Notes: generated by a model not told the origin, from the sequence alone. Positions 1 to 7,455 are shown, counted from the stretch's first letter. The stretch: DNA of 19,959 bases from Alistipes sp. (GCA_017560305.1 JAFYOF010000061.1:1-19959); one strand, 5' to 3'. Program-made: numbers and translations.

Positions 1-1262
1 CTCTTGATGTCGGCGAGAGTCTTCTCGATGTCATAGAGCGTGCGACCGCAACTTGGGCAGGCGATATACTCGGTGTGCGAGAAGCGCACGCGTGCTGCCT
101 GAAGAATCATCAACTCAATCTCCTTGACCTGCTCGGCAGGGATGTTGGGAGCATCCACCCAGATGCCATCTGCCAGACCATCGAGGAACAACACACCCAA
201 ATCGGCCGCCGCCTTCACGGCTACCTCCTCGATGTCGGTCTGCTCATAGCAGCACTTCACGACAACGGGCTGCTTTGCATTCTCCAGCGAGAGGATTGCC
301 GCGCGCAACTCTGCGGTTGGGTTCTTTGATGTGGATTCTATAACGAGGAAACTATCATCAATCTCATCGTGTGAGATAGGTGTCATAATATCGCTGCGGC
401 GAACATACTCCGTAGCGTTGTAACGCTCTGGGTGAGCGATTGTGAACTCGCCCTCGCGGTCGGCATAGTGCTCAACGAGCATCTGCGCCACGGGGACCTC
501 ATTCTCGGGAGCCTCGGTGAGCGAAACACGGATGGTGTCGCCAATGCCATCAGCCAGCAATGCGCCAATACCCACGGCGCTCTTGATTCTGCCCTCGATG
601 CCGTTGCCCGCCTCGGTTACGCCCAAGTGGATAGGGTAGGTCATACCCTCTTCGGCCATTGCCTCCACCAAAAGGCGGTAGGCGTGTACCATCACACGGG
701 TGTTGCTCGACTTCATCGAAACAACCACCTGATCGAAATTCTCGCGGCGGCATACCCTCAGGAACTCCATCGCCGAAACAACCATTCCCTGCGGCGTGTC
801 GCCCCACTCATCGAAGATGCGCTTGGCAAGTGAGCCGTGGTTTACGCCGATGCGAAGTGCCACACCTCGCTCTCGGCACTGCTCAATGAGAGCCTCCAGC
901 TCGCCGTTTGAGGTGCGGTAGTTGCCGGGGTTGATACGGACCTTATCGACATATCTCGCTGCGATGGCTGCCACCTCGGGCACGAAGTGGATGTCGGCAA
1001 CGATAGCCACCGAGCAACCATCCTTGCGCAGCTGCACCATAATGTTCTCGAGGTTTTCGCCCTCCTTTCTGCCCTGCGCCGTGAGGCGTACGATGCCGGC
1101 ACCAGCTGCGGCGATGCGCTTCACCTGCTCGACACTCGATGGGGTGTCAGCCGTTGAGGTGTTGGTCATTGACTGCACTGCGATAGGCTCTGCGCCACCG
1201 ATTGTTACATTACCGATTCGCACCTGATGCGACTCTCGGCGAGAATATTTCGTAAGATTCAT
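1..1262 (-). CDS. ispG: 4-hydroxy-3-methylbut-2-en-1-yl diphosphate synthase IspG, 5' part (3' end outside window)
   Basis: The reverse-strand frame is open from an ATG at 1262 to the window edge, giving 420 residues and no stop. IspG is the iron-sulfur enzyme of the MEP pathway that reductively opens methylerythritol cyclodiphosphate to HMBPP in the cytoplasm. Visible: an N-terminal TIM-barrel start with IAVQSMTNTST (27-37), VRLTAQG (58-64), VADIHF (88-93), VRINPGN (108-114) and a VTEAGN segment (215-220). A roughly 130-residue inserted domain follows before CPSCGRT (402-408), where C402 and C405 should be two of the 4Fe-4S ligands; the remaining Cys and Glu lie off the window. Two-domain enzymes such as E. 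coli IspG reach the first Cys near residue 270, so this is the longer three-domain form known from Bacteroidetes, Chlamydia and plants. The start is chosen because a TAnnTTTG box lies 44 bases upstream and homology begins at once. Confidence 0.96.
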   Translation of the reverse strand, partial: MNLTKYSRRESHQVRIGNVTIGGAEPIAVQSMTNTSTADTPSSVEQVKRIAAAGAGIVRLTAQGRKEGENLENIMVQLRKDGCSVAIVADIHFVPEVAAIAARYVDKVRINPGNYRTSNGELEALIEQCRERGVALRIGVNHGSLAKRIFDEWGDTPQGMVVSAMEFLRVCRRENFDQVVVSMKSSNTRVMVHAYRLLVEAMAEEGMTYPIHLGVTEAGNGIEGRIKSAVGIGALLADGIGDTIRVSLTEAPENEVPVAQMLVEHYADREGEFTIAHPERYNATEYVRRSDIMTPISHDEIDDSFLVIESTSKNPTAELRAAILSLENAKQPVVVKCCYEQTDIEEVAVKAAADLGVLFLDGLADGIWVDAPNIPAEQVKEIELMILQAARVRFSHTEYIACPSCGRTLYDIEKTLADIK

Positions 1263-1279
1263 AATTGCTCTGTTTTGTC

Positions 1280-1294
1280 GGGCGCTTTGCGCCC
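1280..1294 (-). promoter_or_regulatory. GC hairpin in the ispG leader
   Basis: A perfect six-base-pair inverted repeat with a three-base loop (GGGCGC, AAA, GCGCCC on the minus strand). It sits between the predicted -7 box (1306-1313) and the ispG ATG at 1262, so it should fall close to the 5' end of the transcript. It has no T-run and is not a terminator. A role in mRNA stability or translation is inference. Confidence 0.5.
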
Positions 1295-1305
1295 ATAGGT
1301 TTTTG

Positions 1306-1313
1306 CAAAGATA
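1306..1313 (-). promoter_or_regulatory. putative ispG promoter -7 box
   Basis: The minus strand reads TATCTTTG, a full match to the Bacteroidetes -7 consensus TAnnTTTG, 44 bases ahead of the ispG ATG. I find no good TTTG -33 element at the usual 19-21 base spacing, so the call rests on the -7 box and its position. Confidence 0.5.
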
Positions 1314-1387
1314 CTAAATCGGAGTCAGAAAAGTGTGCTTCAGAGTAAATAATTTTGCCGAAAATAGGAAGATAAAATAAAAACTCT

Positions 1388-1395
1388 TACCTTTG
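1388..1395 (+). promoter_or_regulatory. putative promoter -7 box for the GH125 gene
   Basis: TACCTTTG matches TAnnTTTG and lies 32 bases before the GH125 ATG in AT-rich sequence. A TTTG occurs at 1354-1357, but the 30-base gap is too long for a standard -33 element. The 1263-1427 interval otherwise holds only this box, the ispG box and the ispG leader hairpin. Confidence 0.5.
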
Positions 1396-1427
1396 AGCAA
1401 ATTATACAACTTAAATTTATTGAAACT

Positions 1428-2936
1428 ATGAAGTTTAACCGATTTTTCAATTTAGCAGTTTTGGCCGCTATGCTTTTGTGCGTGGCGTGTTGTGAGAAGG
1501 GTTCGAAGTGTGGTGAGTGCGCGTCGCAGCCCGAAGTTTTGACCGATTATTCGGCAGTGGAGCTTGACCCTGCGCCTATGCAGGACGGCGAGTATGTGTG
1601 CCAGCGTCCAGCCGTTGAGGATCGTCTGTTTAGCTCGAAGGCTATCGAGGCGGAGATTGTGAAGGTGAAGGAGTTGCTCACCAACGAGCGCCTTGCGTGG
1701 ATGTTCTCTAACTGCTTCCCAAATACATTGGACACTACCGTTCACTATCGCAAGCTCGATGGCAAGGACGATACATTTGTCTACACTGGCGACATCCACG
1801 CGATGTGGTTGCGTGACTCTGGTGCGCAGGTGTGGCCTTATGTTCAGTATGCCAACGATGACGAGGAGTTGAAGGCTATGCTGGCTGGCGTTATCCGCCG
1901 TCAGTTGATGTCAATCAACATCGACCCATACGCAAACGCTTTCAACGATGGCGCGAAGCCAGGTGAGTGGATGTCGGATATGACCGCTATGAAGCCTGAG
2001 TTGCACGAGCGCAAGTATGAGATTGACTCGTTGTGCTACCCAATCCGCTTGGCTTACTACTACTGGATGATTACAGGCGACGCCTCAATCTTCGATGAGC
2101 AGTGGTTGCAGGCTATCGCAAATGTGCTCAAGACCTTCAAGGAGCAGCAGCGCAAGGATGGCAACGGCCCATATAAGTTTATGCGTCGTACCGAGCGTCA
2201 GTTCGATACATTGTCCAATAATGGTCTTGGCTCGCCAGTTAACCCAGTTGGTTTGATTGTTTCGAGCTTCCGCCCATCTGATGATGCTACTGTTTTGCAG
2301 TTCCTCGTTCCTTCAAACTTCTTCGCGGTGTCGGCTTTGCGCAAGGCTGCCGAGATTTTGACCGAGGTGAACAAGGAGAAGGCGTTGGCAAAGGAGTGCA
2401 CAGTGTTGGCTGACGAGGTTGCTGCTGCGCTTGAGAAGTATGCAGTTTACAACCACCCAGAGTTCGGCGAGATTTACGCATTTGAGGTTGATGGCTTCGG
2501 CAACTACTACTGTATGGACGATGCCAATGTGCCAAGCCTTTTGGCGATGAAGTATCTCAACCCAGAGGTTATCGACGAAGAGATTTATGCTAACACACGC
2601 CGCTTCGTATGGAGCGAGAGCAACCCATACTTCTTCCGTGGCACAAAGGGTGAGGGTATCGGCGGCCCACACATCGGCTACGATATGGCTTGGCCAATGA
2701 GCCTTATGATGAAGGCCTTCACAAGCGATTGCGAGAAGGAGATTAAGTGGTGTATCGAGCAGTTGATGCGCACCGACGCGGGTACAGGCTTTATGCACGA
2801 GTCGTTCAATGTGAACAATCCAAAGGACTTCACCCGCAAGTGGTTTGCTTGGCAGAATACTCTCTTCGGTGAGCTTATCGTTAAGCAGATTAACGAGGGT
2901 CGCCTGGAGATGCTGAACTCAATTGAGTTGAAGTAA
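1428..2936 (+). CDS. GH125 exo-alpha-1,6-mannosidase, lipoprotein
   Basis: 502 residues. Glycoside hydrolase family 125 enzymes are metal-independent inverting exo-alpha-1,6-mannosidases that trim mannose from N-glycans and yeast mannan. The N-terminus is a lipoprotein signal (hydrophobic 9-19, then VAC with C21 the likely lipidated residue), so the protein is probably anchored in the envelope. The family signature GDIHAMWLRDSGAQVWPY spans 121-138. By alignment from memory with studied GH125 enzymes, D200 in the KYEIDSLCYP block is the general acid and E458 in GFMHESF is the general base; both are present. Length suits the family. There is no SusC/SusD pair or other mannan gene nearby. Proline codons are nearly all CCA, as in the pnp and OmpA-like genes of this window and unlike rsgA or ispG, which hints at high expression. 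It ends at a strong hairpin. Confidence 0.93.
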   Translation: MKFNRFFNLAVLAAMLLCVACCEKGSKCGECASQPEVLTDYSAVELDPAPMQDGEYVCQRPAVEDRLFSSKAIEAEIVKVKELLTNERLAWMFSNCFPNTLDTTVHYRKLDGKDDTFVYTGDIHAMWLRDSGAQVWPYVQYANDDEELKAMLAGVIRRQLMSINIDPYANAFNDGAKPGEWMSDMTAMKPELHERKYEIDSLCYPIRLAYYYWMITGDASIFDEQWLQAIANVLKTFKEQQRKDGNGPYKFMRRTERQFDTLSNNGLGSPVNPVGLIVSSFRPSDDATVLQFLVPSNFFAVSALRKAAEILTEVNKEKALAKECTVLADEVAAALEKYAVYNHPEFGEIYAFEVDGFGNYYCMDDANVPSLLAMKYLNPEVIDEEIYANTRRFVWSESNPYFFRGTKGEGIGGPHIGYDMAWPMSLMMKAFTSDCEKEIKWCIEQLMRTDAGTGFMHESFNVNNPKDFTRKWFAWQNTLFGELIVKQINEGRLEMLNSIELK

Positions 2937-2958
2937 TAAATACTTAAATATCAAAGGT

Positions 2959-2992
2959 AAAGGCTGTCGCAGTAGCGGCAGCCTTTTTATTT
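2959..2992 (+). terminator. rho-independent terminator after the GH125 gene
   Basis: A 12-base-pair stem (AAAGGCTGTCGC with GCGGCAGCCTTT, one G-T pair) around an AGTA loop, followed on the plus strand by a T-rich tail. It lies 22 bases past the GH125 stop and just before the end of the convergent xerD gene. On the minus strand the tail is only three Ts, so it is mainly a plus-strand terminator. Confidence 0.9.
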
Positions 2993-2993
2993 T

Positions 2994-3890
2994 CTATTCC
3001 AAATTCATCTTCTCCTCAAGGGTTTGGCGCAGGTGGCTATCATCGAGGTGGGTGTAGATTTCGGTGGTGAGGATGTTTTCGTGACCCAATAACTCCTGCA
3101 CCTGGCGGATATTCGCTCCGCCCGCCAAAAGGTGGGTGGCGAATGAGTGACGCAGGGTGTGGGGGCTGATTTTCTTGTCGATGCCAGCGCGCTCGGCAGC
3201 CTGCTTGATGATGGTGAATATCATCACGCGCGTGAGGCGTGAGCCGCGGTTATTCAGAAAGAGCGTATCCTCGCTTGGGTGTGCCGTGCGCTGCTCCTTG
3301 TAGAGTTGGATGCGGTCGCGCGCAAGACCACTCACTGGCACAAGGCGCTGCTTGTCGCCCTTGCCGATGACGCGGATGTAGCCCTCGCCGAAAAAGAGGT
3401 CGCTTATCTTCAGGTCGCACAACTCCGACACGCGCAGTCCGCACGAGTAGAGCAACTCCAGAATGGCGCGGTCGCGCAGACCCTTGGTTGTCGAGGCGTC
3501 GATGGATGATATCAGTCGGTCAATCTCCTCGGTCGAGAGGGTGTCGGGCAACCGCCTGCTCGCCTTGGGCGCTTCGATATGCTCGGCGGGCGAACTCTCA
3601 ATCACCTCCTCTAAAAGCAGGTAGTTGAAAAAACTCTTTATGCCGCTCAAGGCGCGTGCCTGCGAACTCTTCTCCTTGCGGTTGTCGAAGAGCCAGCCCA
3701 TATAGTTCTGAATCATCTCGGGCTCAACCTTCTTGGGCGCTACATCATACATCCGCAGGATGAAGTGGGCAAACTGCGCCAAATCACGCATATAAGCCTC
3801 GATGGTATTTGCCGAGAGATGCTTCTCAAGGCGCATATATGTGCGGTAGCCTCGTGAAATTTCTTGCCACCTTTTTGTATTTTCTGCCAT
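2994..3890 (-). CDS. xerD: site-specific tyrosine recombinase XerD
   Basis: 298 residues, the normal Xer length. XerC/XerD-type recombinases act at dif, with FtsK, to resolve chromosome dimers before division. The N-terminal SAM-like core-binding domain covers about 10-95. The catalytic domain holds all six expected residues: R153 (CGLRVSE), K177 (VIGKGDKQR), H244 and R247 ([12 protein letters not shown]), H270 (LLGHENI) and the nucleophile Y279 (EIYTHL). XerD is preferred over XerC by the overall pattern and the [19 protein letters not shown] block, but the sequence alone does not exclude XerC. It stands alone, convergent with GH125 and divergent from prmA. There is no integrase-like arm domain, neighbouring att site or cargo, so it is a housekeeping recombinase rather than a mobile-element one. 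Confidence 0.92.
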   Translation of the reverse strand: MAENTKRWQEISRGYRTYMRLEKHLSANTIEAYMRDLAQFAHFILRMYDVAPKKVEPEMIQNYMGWLFDNRKEKSSQARALSGIKSFFNYLLLEEVIESSPAEHIEAPKASRRLPDTLSTEEIDRLISSIDASTTKGLRDRAILELLYSCGLRVSELCDLKISDLFFGEGYIRVIGKGDKQRLVPVSGLARDRIQLYKEQRTAHPSEDTLFLNNRGSRLTRVMIFTIIKQAAERAGIDKKISPHTLRHSFATHLLAGGANIRQVQELLGHENILTTEIYTHLDDSHLRQTLEEKMNLE

Positions 3891-3905
3891 ATCTTCCTAA
3901 CTTTG
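3874..3905 (+). promoter_or_regulatory. promoter for prmA-wbqC
   Basis: TTTG at 3874-3877, a 20-base spacer, then TAACTTTG at 3898-3905: a full match to the Bacteroidetes promoter TTTG-N19-21-TAnnTTTG. Transcription should start near 3912, about 42 bases before the prmA ATG. The -33 element lies inside the first codons of xerD. Confidence 0.75.
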
Positions 3906-3928
3906 TACTACGCATTTCGATGCAAGAG

Positions 3929-3936
3929 CAAAATTA
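3929..3936 (-). promoter_or_regulatory. putative xerD promoter -7 box
   Basis: The minus strand reads TAATTTTG, matching TAnnTTTG, 39 bases before the xerD ATG. A weak -33 (TTTC) is present with a 19-base spacer at 3956-3959. It would fire leftward across the prmA promoter. Confidence 0.45.
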
Positions 3937-3953
3937 AGTAAATTTTACATAAT

Positions 3954-4787
3954 ATGAAATATATTGAACTGAATATTTCAGTTGCCGATGCCGAGCAGTC
4001 GGAGATTGTTATGGCCCTGTTGTCGGACTATCCTTTTGAGGCGTTTGACGAGGCAGAGGGCGAGTTGCGTGCCTACATTCAGGTTGCTGACTGGTGCCAA
4101 AACCGCCAGTGGATTGAGCCTGTGCTTTTGGAGCAGGGGTTGAAGTTTGGCGCTCTGGAGATTGAGCAGCAGAACTGGAATGCCGAGTGGGAGAGCGGTT
4201 TCGAGGCTGTGGATGTTGAGGGTGAGCACCCCATCCGCATCCGTGCCGAGCACCACGCTGCGCCCGCAGAGGGTGTGATTGATGTGGTGATAGCGCCACG
4301 AATGTCGTTCGGTACGGGTCACCACACCACAACGGCGCTGATGTCGAAGACCATCGCAGAATCGGAGGTTCAGGGCAAGAGAGGTCTTGATATGGGCTGC
4401 GGTACGGGCGTGCTGGCGATTGTTGCGCTCAAGTGCGGCGCCGAGCATATGGTGGCAGTGGACATTGACGACTGGGCGTGCGACAGTTGCCGTGACAGCA
4501 TCGCCTTGAGCGGTGTGGCTGAGGCTGTGGATGTGCGCTGCGGCTCGATTGATGTGGCGCGTGGTGAACAGTTTGATTTCATCCTTGCCAATATCAACCG
4601 CAATATCCTGCAGATGATGATGGAGGACTTTTCCGCCTCGTTGCAGAGTGGCGGCTGGATTGCTATGAGCGGTTTCCTTGAGGAGGATGCCGAGGCGGTG
4701 GCGGAGTCGGCTGCGCAGTGCGGTATGGAGCGCGTGAGAGAGCAGGAGCGCGACGGCTGGATTGTTATGGTGTGTAAAAAGTTGTAA
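3954..4787 (+). CDS. prmA: ribosomal protein L11 methyltransferase PrmA
   Basis: 277 residues. PrmA trimethylates ribosomal protein L11 using S-adenosylmethionine in the cytoplasm. The N-terminal substrate-recognition domain spans about 1-95. MSFGTGHHTTT (117-127) is the characteristic pre-motif, DMGCGTG (146-152) is SAM-binding motif I, VDIDDWACD (169-177) is the motif II region, and LANINRNIL (211-219) is the PrmA-specific motif IV. The length is a little shorter than E. coli PrmA, as is usual in Bacteroidetes. The ATG lies downstream of the best promoter in the window, and the gene is followed after only two bases by wbqC, so the two are probably co-transcribed. Confidence 0.95.
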   Translation: MKYIELNISVADAEQSEIVMALLSDYPFEAFDEAEGELRAYIQVADWCQNRQWIEPVLLEQGLKFGALEIEQQNWNAEWESGFEAVDVEGEHPIRIRAEHHAAPAEGVIDVVIAPRMSFGTGHHTTTALMSKTIAESEVQGKRGLDMGCGTGVLAIVALKCGAEHMVAVDIDDWACDSCRDSIALSGVAEAVDVRCGSIDVARGEQFDFILANINRNILQMMMEDFSASLQSGGWIAMSGFLEEDAEAVAESAAQCGMERVREQERDGWIVMVCKKL

Positions 4788-4789
4788 TT

Positions 4790-5395
4790 ATGGTAATTCT
4801 TCCTTCAGCATATATGCCCTCGGTGGAGTATGTGGCGCGCCTTCTGCGTGAGGAGTGTGTCATCGACCTGGGCGAGAATTTCATTAAGCGCTCGCAGCGT
4901 AACCGAGCCTCAATCCTCACGGCAAACGGCGTGATGCAGCTCACGGTGAATGTCGAGAATGCCAATCGTCCGCGTCAGAAGATGCGCGATGTGAAGATTG
5001 ACTACTCGAAGCGCTGGCAGCATCAGCATTGGGTGTCGATTATGTCGGCGTATAAGTCGTCGCCCTATTTCGACCACTTTGCCCACCTGATTGAGCCGTT
5101 CTACAAGAAGGAGTGGCGCTATCTGGTGGACTACAATATGGAGTACCTTGAGGTGCTTCTGCATCTGCTGGGCGTGAAGCGCGAGTTGCCTTTGTCGGAA
5201 GAGTATGTTGTTGCGGCTGAAGGTGATATCGACCTGCGCCCAAAACAAAAAGAGGATTCGACATTTGTTGCCGAACCCTACTTTCAGGTCTTTTCCGACC
5301 GCCTGCCATTTGAGCCTAATCTCTCAATCCTCGACCTGCTGATGTGCGAGGGCAGGGAGGCTATGGACGGGATTTTAATGTCCTGCCAATTGTAA
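4790..5395 (+). CDS. WbqC-like family protein
   Basis: 201 residues, the normal size for this family. It opens with LPSAYMPSVEYVARLL and contains FIKRSQRNRASILTANGV (about 31-48), both typical of the WbqC-like family named after an E. coli O-antigen-cluster gene. The biochemical role is not established; a link to surface polysaccharide is suggested only by the original gene context. No signal peptide or membrane segment is visible, so it should be cytoplasmic. It starts two bases after prmA, which implies one transcript. Its last 35 bases overlap the end of the convergent GH2 gene, and no hairpin terminator is visible at that junction. Confidence 0.85.
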   Translation: MVILPSAYMPSVEYVARLLREECVIDLGENFIKRSQRNRASILTANGVMQLTVNVENANRPRQKMRDVKIDYSKRWQHQHWVSIMSAYKSSPYFDHFAHLIEPFYKKEWRYLVDYNMEYLEVLLHLLGVKRELPLSEEYVVAAEGDIDLRPKQKEDSTFVAEPYFQVFSDRLPFEPNLSILDLLMCEGREAMDGILMSCQL

Positions 5396-7361
5396 TTGTC
5401 TGCTCGTCGCTCAACTCGCCCGCCTTCACCACGACCTTGTTCTCGCCGCGCATCACCACCGAGTCGGACTTGAACTGGCAGGGGGCATACTCCCTGAACT
5501 TTACGGTGTCGTTGTTGATAAGCAGCGTGGGCGCATTGCTTGCCGATGAGTAGAATTTAATCTGTTGAATAGAGTCCTGACGCACTGCTCGACGCTTGTC
5601 GGAGATGTGCAGAGTGGGCTCTTTTTTGTTCCACAGGGCGCGGTAGAGGTAGTAGGCGTCCTTCTTGTCGTTGCGGTCGAAGGTCACCAGACCCGTGCGT
5701 GATACGCCCTCGGCGTGACGCACCGAGCCAAACTCATACATATTGTTTATCCACAAGCCCCAGAAGCGATTGTCCTGTGCCAGAAGGCGTGTATATCCCT
5801 CGTGGAACTCACTCTGCCAGCGCTCGGGCTGCCATCTTGGGCTGATGTCCACGGGCTTGAGTGTGGAGTTTGTCTGGATGTTGATTGAGCCGGGTGCACC
5901 ATAAGCCACCGCCGAGCGCAGGTGTCCCCACTCGGTGAAGAGGCGCTCCTTCCACATCTCAAGGTCGTTAATCAGACCTCGCTCAAGACCCAAATCCTGC
6001 TGCCATACAATCAGGTCGGGCACGAAGTTAATCTCGCCATCCTGATTGCTGCACGCCACCGTTGGGCGTGATGGGTCGAGGCTCTTGGCTGTCTGGTTGA
6101 GCTCCTTGACAAAGTCCAGAATATTGTCACCACGCATCCACACCAAAGAGTAGATGCCCCACATCACAATCGATGGGTGGTTGTAGTTCTGGTAGATAAT
6201 CTCACGCAACTGCTGGAGTCCGTTCTCGCGGAAGCGCTCGGTGGCGAAGAATGAGAAGTCGCTCAGGTAGGGCGCACGCGTGAATGGTGAGTCCACCCAT
6301 ACCAGCATACCCGTCTCGTCGCAGGTGTTGTAGAGGTACTGGGCGTGGGGCGCTGTTGCCGAGCGGATGGCATTTGCGCCGATGTCACGCACGCGAGCCA
6401 TATCCTCATCATAGTGGCGAGCTTGCAGGGCGCTGCCTATTACGGCGCGGTCGTGATAGAGCGTAACACCTTGTATCTGATGGTGTTTGTTGTTGATTTT
6501 AAGTCCCGTTGCAGGCTCTACGCTAATCTCGCGGAAGCCAGTAGTGACCTCCACCGTGTCGTTGTGGTCGCGACCGATTGAGACGCTGATGGTGTAGAGG
6601 TTTGGCTCCTCGCAACTCCATAGTTTTGGCTCGTGCAGGCGGAAGGGGATGTCGATAGGCTGGTTGGGCAGAATCTGCTCCTTCACGGTGCGCGTGAACA
6701 CCACCTCGCCCTCGGGGTCTTTCACCTCAAGGTAAAGGTCGCACAACTTCTCCTCCCAACTTGTCACAAAGACCGCTGCCGTGGCATCTGCGGTCGATTC
6801 GGTGATGTGATTCTGCTTGATGAGCACGCCATCGCAACCATATTGCAGGGGCGAAATGGTGGTCTGCTCGGTGACAATCAACTCCACATCGCGGTATATG
6901 CCGCCGTAGAGGTTAATCTCTGAGGATGTGGGCAATACATCATTCTGGTAGGAGTTGTTCACAACTACCACAACCTTGTTCTCCTCGCCCCAGCGGATAC
7001 GCTCGGTAATCTCGAATGTGAAGGCTGTCCAGCCGCCTCGGTGCTCGCCGACATGGTGACCATTGACGAAGACATCGGCAACGCTCTGCACGCCGTAGAA
7101 CTTCAGGAACAGACGCTTGCCCTGCCACTCCTGCGGGATGTAAATCTTGCGGGCGTAGTTTGCTATGGTCTTCAGGTACTCGCCGTGGTCGCACAATGCG
7201 TCAAGATTCCAGGTGTGAGGCAGGTTTACGCTGCGCGCCTCGTCGCTGCTTGCATCGTTCTTGAAGAAGAATAACCATTCGTCGTTGAGCGAGTAGACCT
7301 CGCGCGCCTGTGCCGCGAGACCCATCAGCAAAAATATCAGAGAAAATATATATCGTTTCAT
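5361..7361 (-). CDS. secreted GH2-family (beta-galactosidase-like) protein, probable inactive active site
   Basis: 666 residues from the ATG at 7361. An in-frame extension upstream to 7466 is rejected because the signal peptide (MKRYIFSLIFLLMGLAAQA) starts here. Domains: jelly-roll sugar-binding (about 22-165), Ig-like (170-290), TIM barrel (295-560), C-terminal beta domain (575-666). The family trace is clear in NHPSIVMWG (394-402), TEWG with putative nucleophile E477, and a NNMYEFGS...GLVTFDRNDKKDAYY block (539-571). The acid/base motif, normally W-G-L-x-N-E, reads W-G-I-Y-S-L: N is S405 and E is L406. The usual GVxRHQDR block reads GVTLYHDR (298-305), and the substrate-pocket His expected in the IRLSHYP block is Thr (IRSATAPH, 332-339). 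It is probably periplasmic, and hydrolysis by the standard mechanism looks unlikely. The gene is alone, with no SusC/SusD. Confidence 0.88.
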   Translation of the reverse strand: MKRYIFSLIFLLMGLAAQAREVYSLNDEWLFFFKNDASSDEARSVNLPHTWNLDALCDHGEYLKTIANYARKIYIPQEWQGKRLFLKFYGVQSVADVFVNGHHVGEHRGGWTAFTFEITERIRWGEENKVVVVVNNSYQNDVLPTSSEINLYGGIYRDVELIVTEQTTISPLQYGCDGVLIKQNHITESTADATAAVFVTSWEEKLCDLYLEVKDPEGEVVFTRTVKEQILPNQPIDIPFRLHEPKLWSCEEPNLYTISVSIGRDHNDTVEVTTGFREISVEPATGLKINNKHHQIQGVTLYHDRAVIGSALQARHYDEDMARVRDIGANAIRSATAPHAQYLYNTCDETGMLVWVDSPFTRAPYLSDFSFFATERFRENGLQQLREIIYQNYNHPSIVMWGIYSLVWMRGDNILDFVKELNQTAKSLDPSRPTVACSNQDGEINFVPDLIVWQQDLGLERGLINDLEMWKERLFTEWGHLRSAVAYGAPGSINIQTNSTLKPVDISPRWQPERWQSEFHEGYTRLLAQDNRFWGLWINNMYEFGSVRHAEGVSRTGLVTFDRNDKKDAYYLYRALWNKKEPTLHISDKRRAVRQDSIQQIKFYSSASNAPTLLINNDTVKFREYAPCQFKSDSVVMRGENKVVVKAGELSDEQTITIGRTLKSRP

Positions 7362-7378
7362 TGCAAAAATCTTTTGTG

Positions 7379-7426
7379 GGCGCGTGAAATTGCTATTTCT
7401 GACCCGCTTGCGGGCTCTTGCGCGCC
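7379..7426 (-). promoter_or_regulatory. three-way-junction-like structured leader of the GH2 gene
   Basis: Within 48 bases of the leader three mutually compatible stems can form. The outer stem pairs GGCGCG with CGCGCC (7379-7384 with 7421-7426). Hairpin one is GAAAT-AGCA-ATTTC (7386-7399). Hairpin two is CCCG-CAAG-CGGG (7403-7414), extendable by a G-U pair. It begins about 15 bases after the predicted transcription start and ends 17 bases before the ATG. It does not match a riboswitch or ribozyme core that I recognise. Confidence 0.5.
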
Positions 7427-7447
7427 ATTCCCGTAATTTACTTTTCG

Positions 7448-7455
7448 CAAATATA
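7448..7455 (-). promoter_or_regulatory. putative promoter -7 box for the GH2 gene
   Basis: The minus strand reads TATATTTG, matching TAnnTTTG, 87 bases before the GH2 ATG. A degenerate -33 (TTAG) is present at about 20 bases. The predicted start near 7441 gives a leader of about 80 bases, long enough to hold the structure at 7379-7426. Confidence 0.5.

Noticed and set aside
2313..2798. Long open frame antisense to the GH125 gene, 161 codons
   Set aside because: It lies wholly inside a well-supported gene, has no recognisable domain, and arises from the codon bias of the real frame.
2994..3890. Integrase of a mobile element
   Set aside because: The protein is a compact 298-residue Xer recombinase with housekeeping neighbours and no att-like repeats or cargo genes.
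3978..4448. 156-codon open frame antisense to prmA
   Set aside because: A shadow frame; no homology pattern is visible and prmA is complete.
7379..7426. Hammerhead ribozyme or TPP riboswitch in the GH2 leader
   Set aside because: The three-way shape is similar, but the hammerhead CUGANGA core and the TPP CUGAGA core are absent on the transcribed strand.
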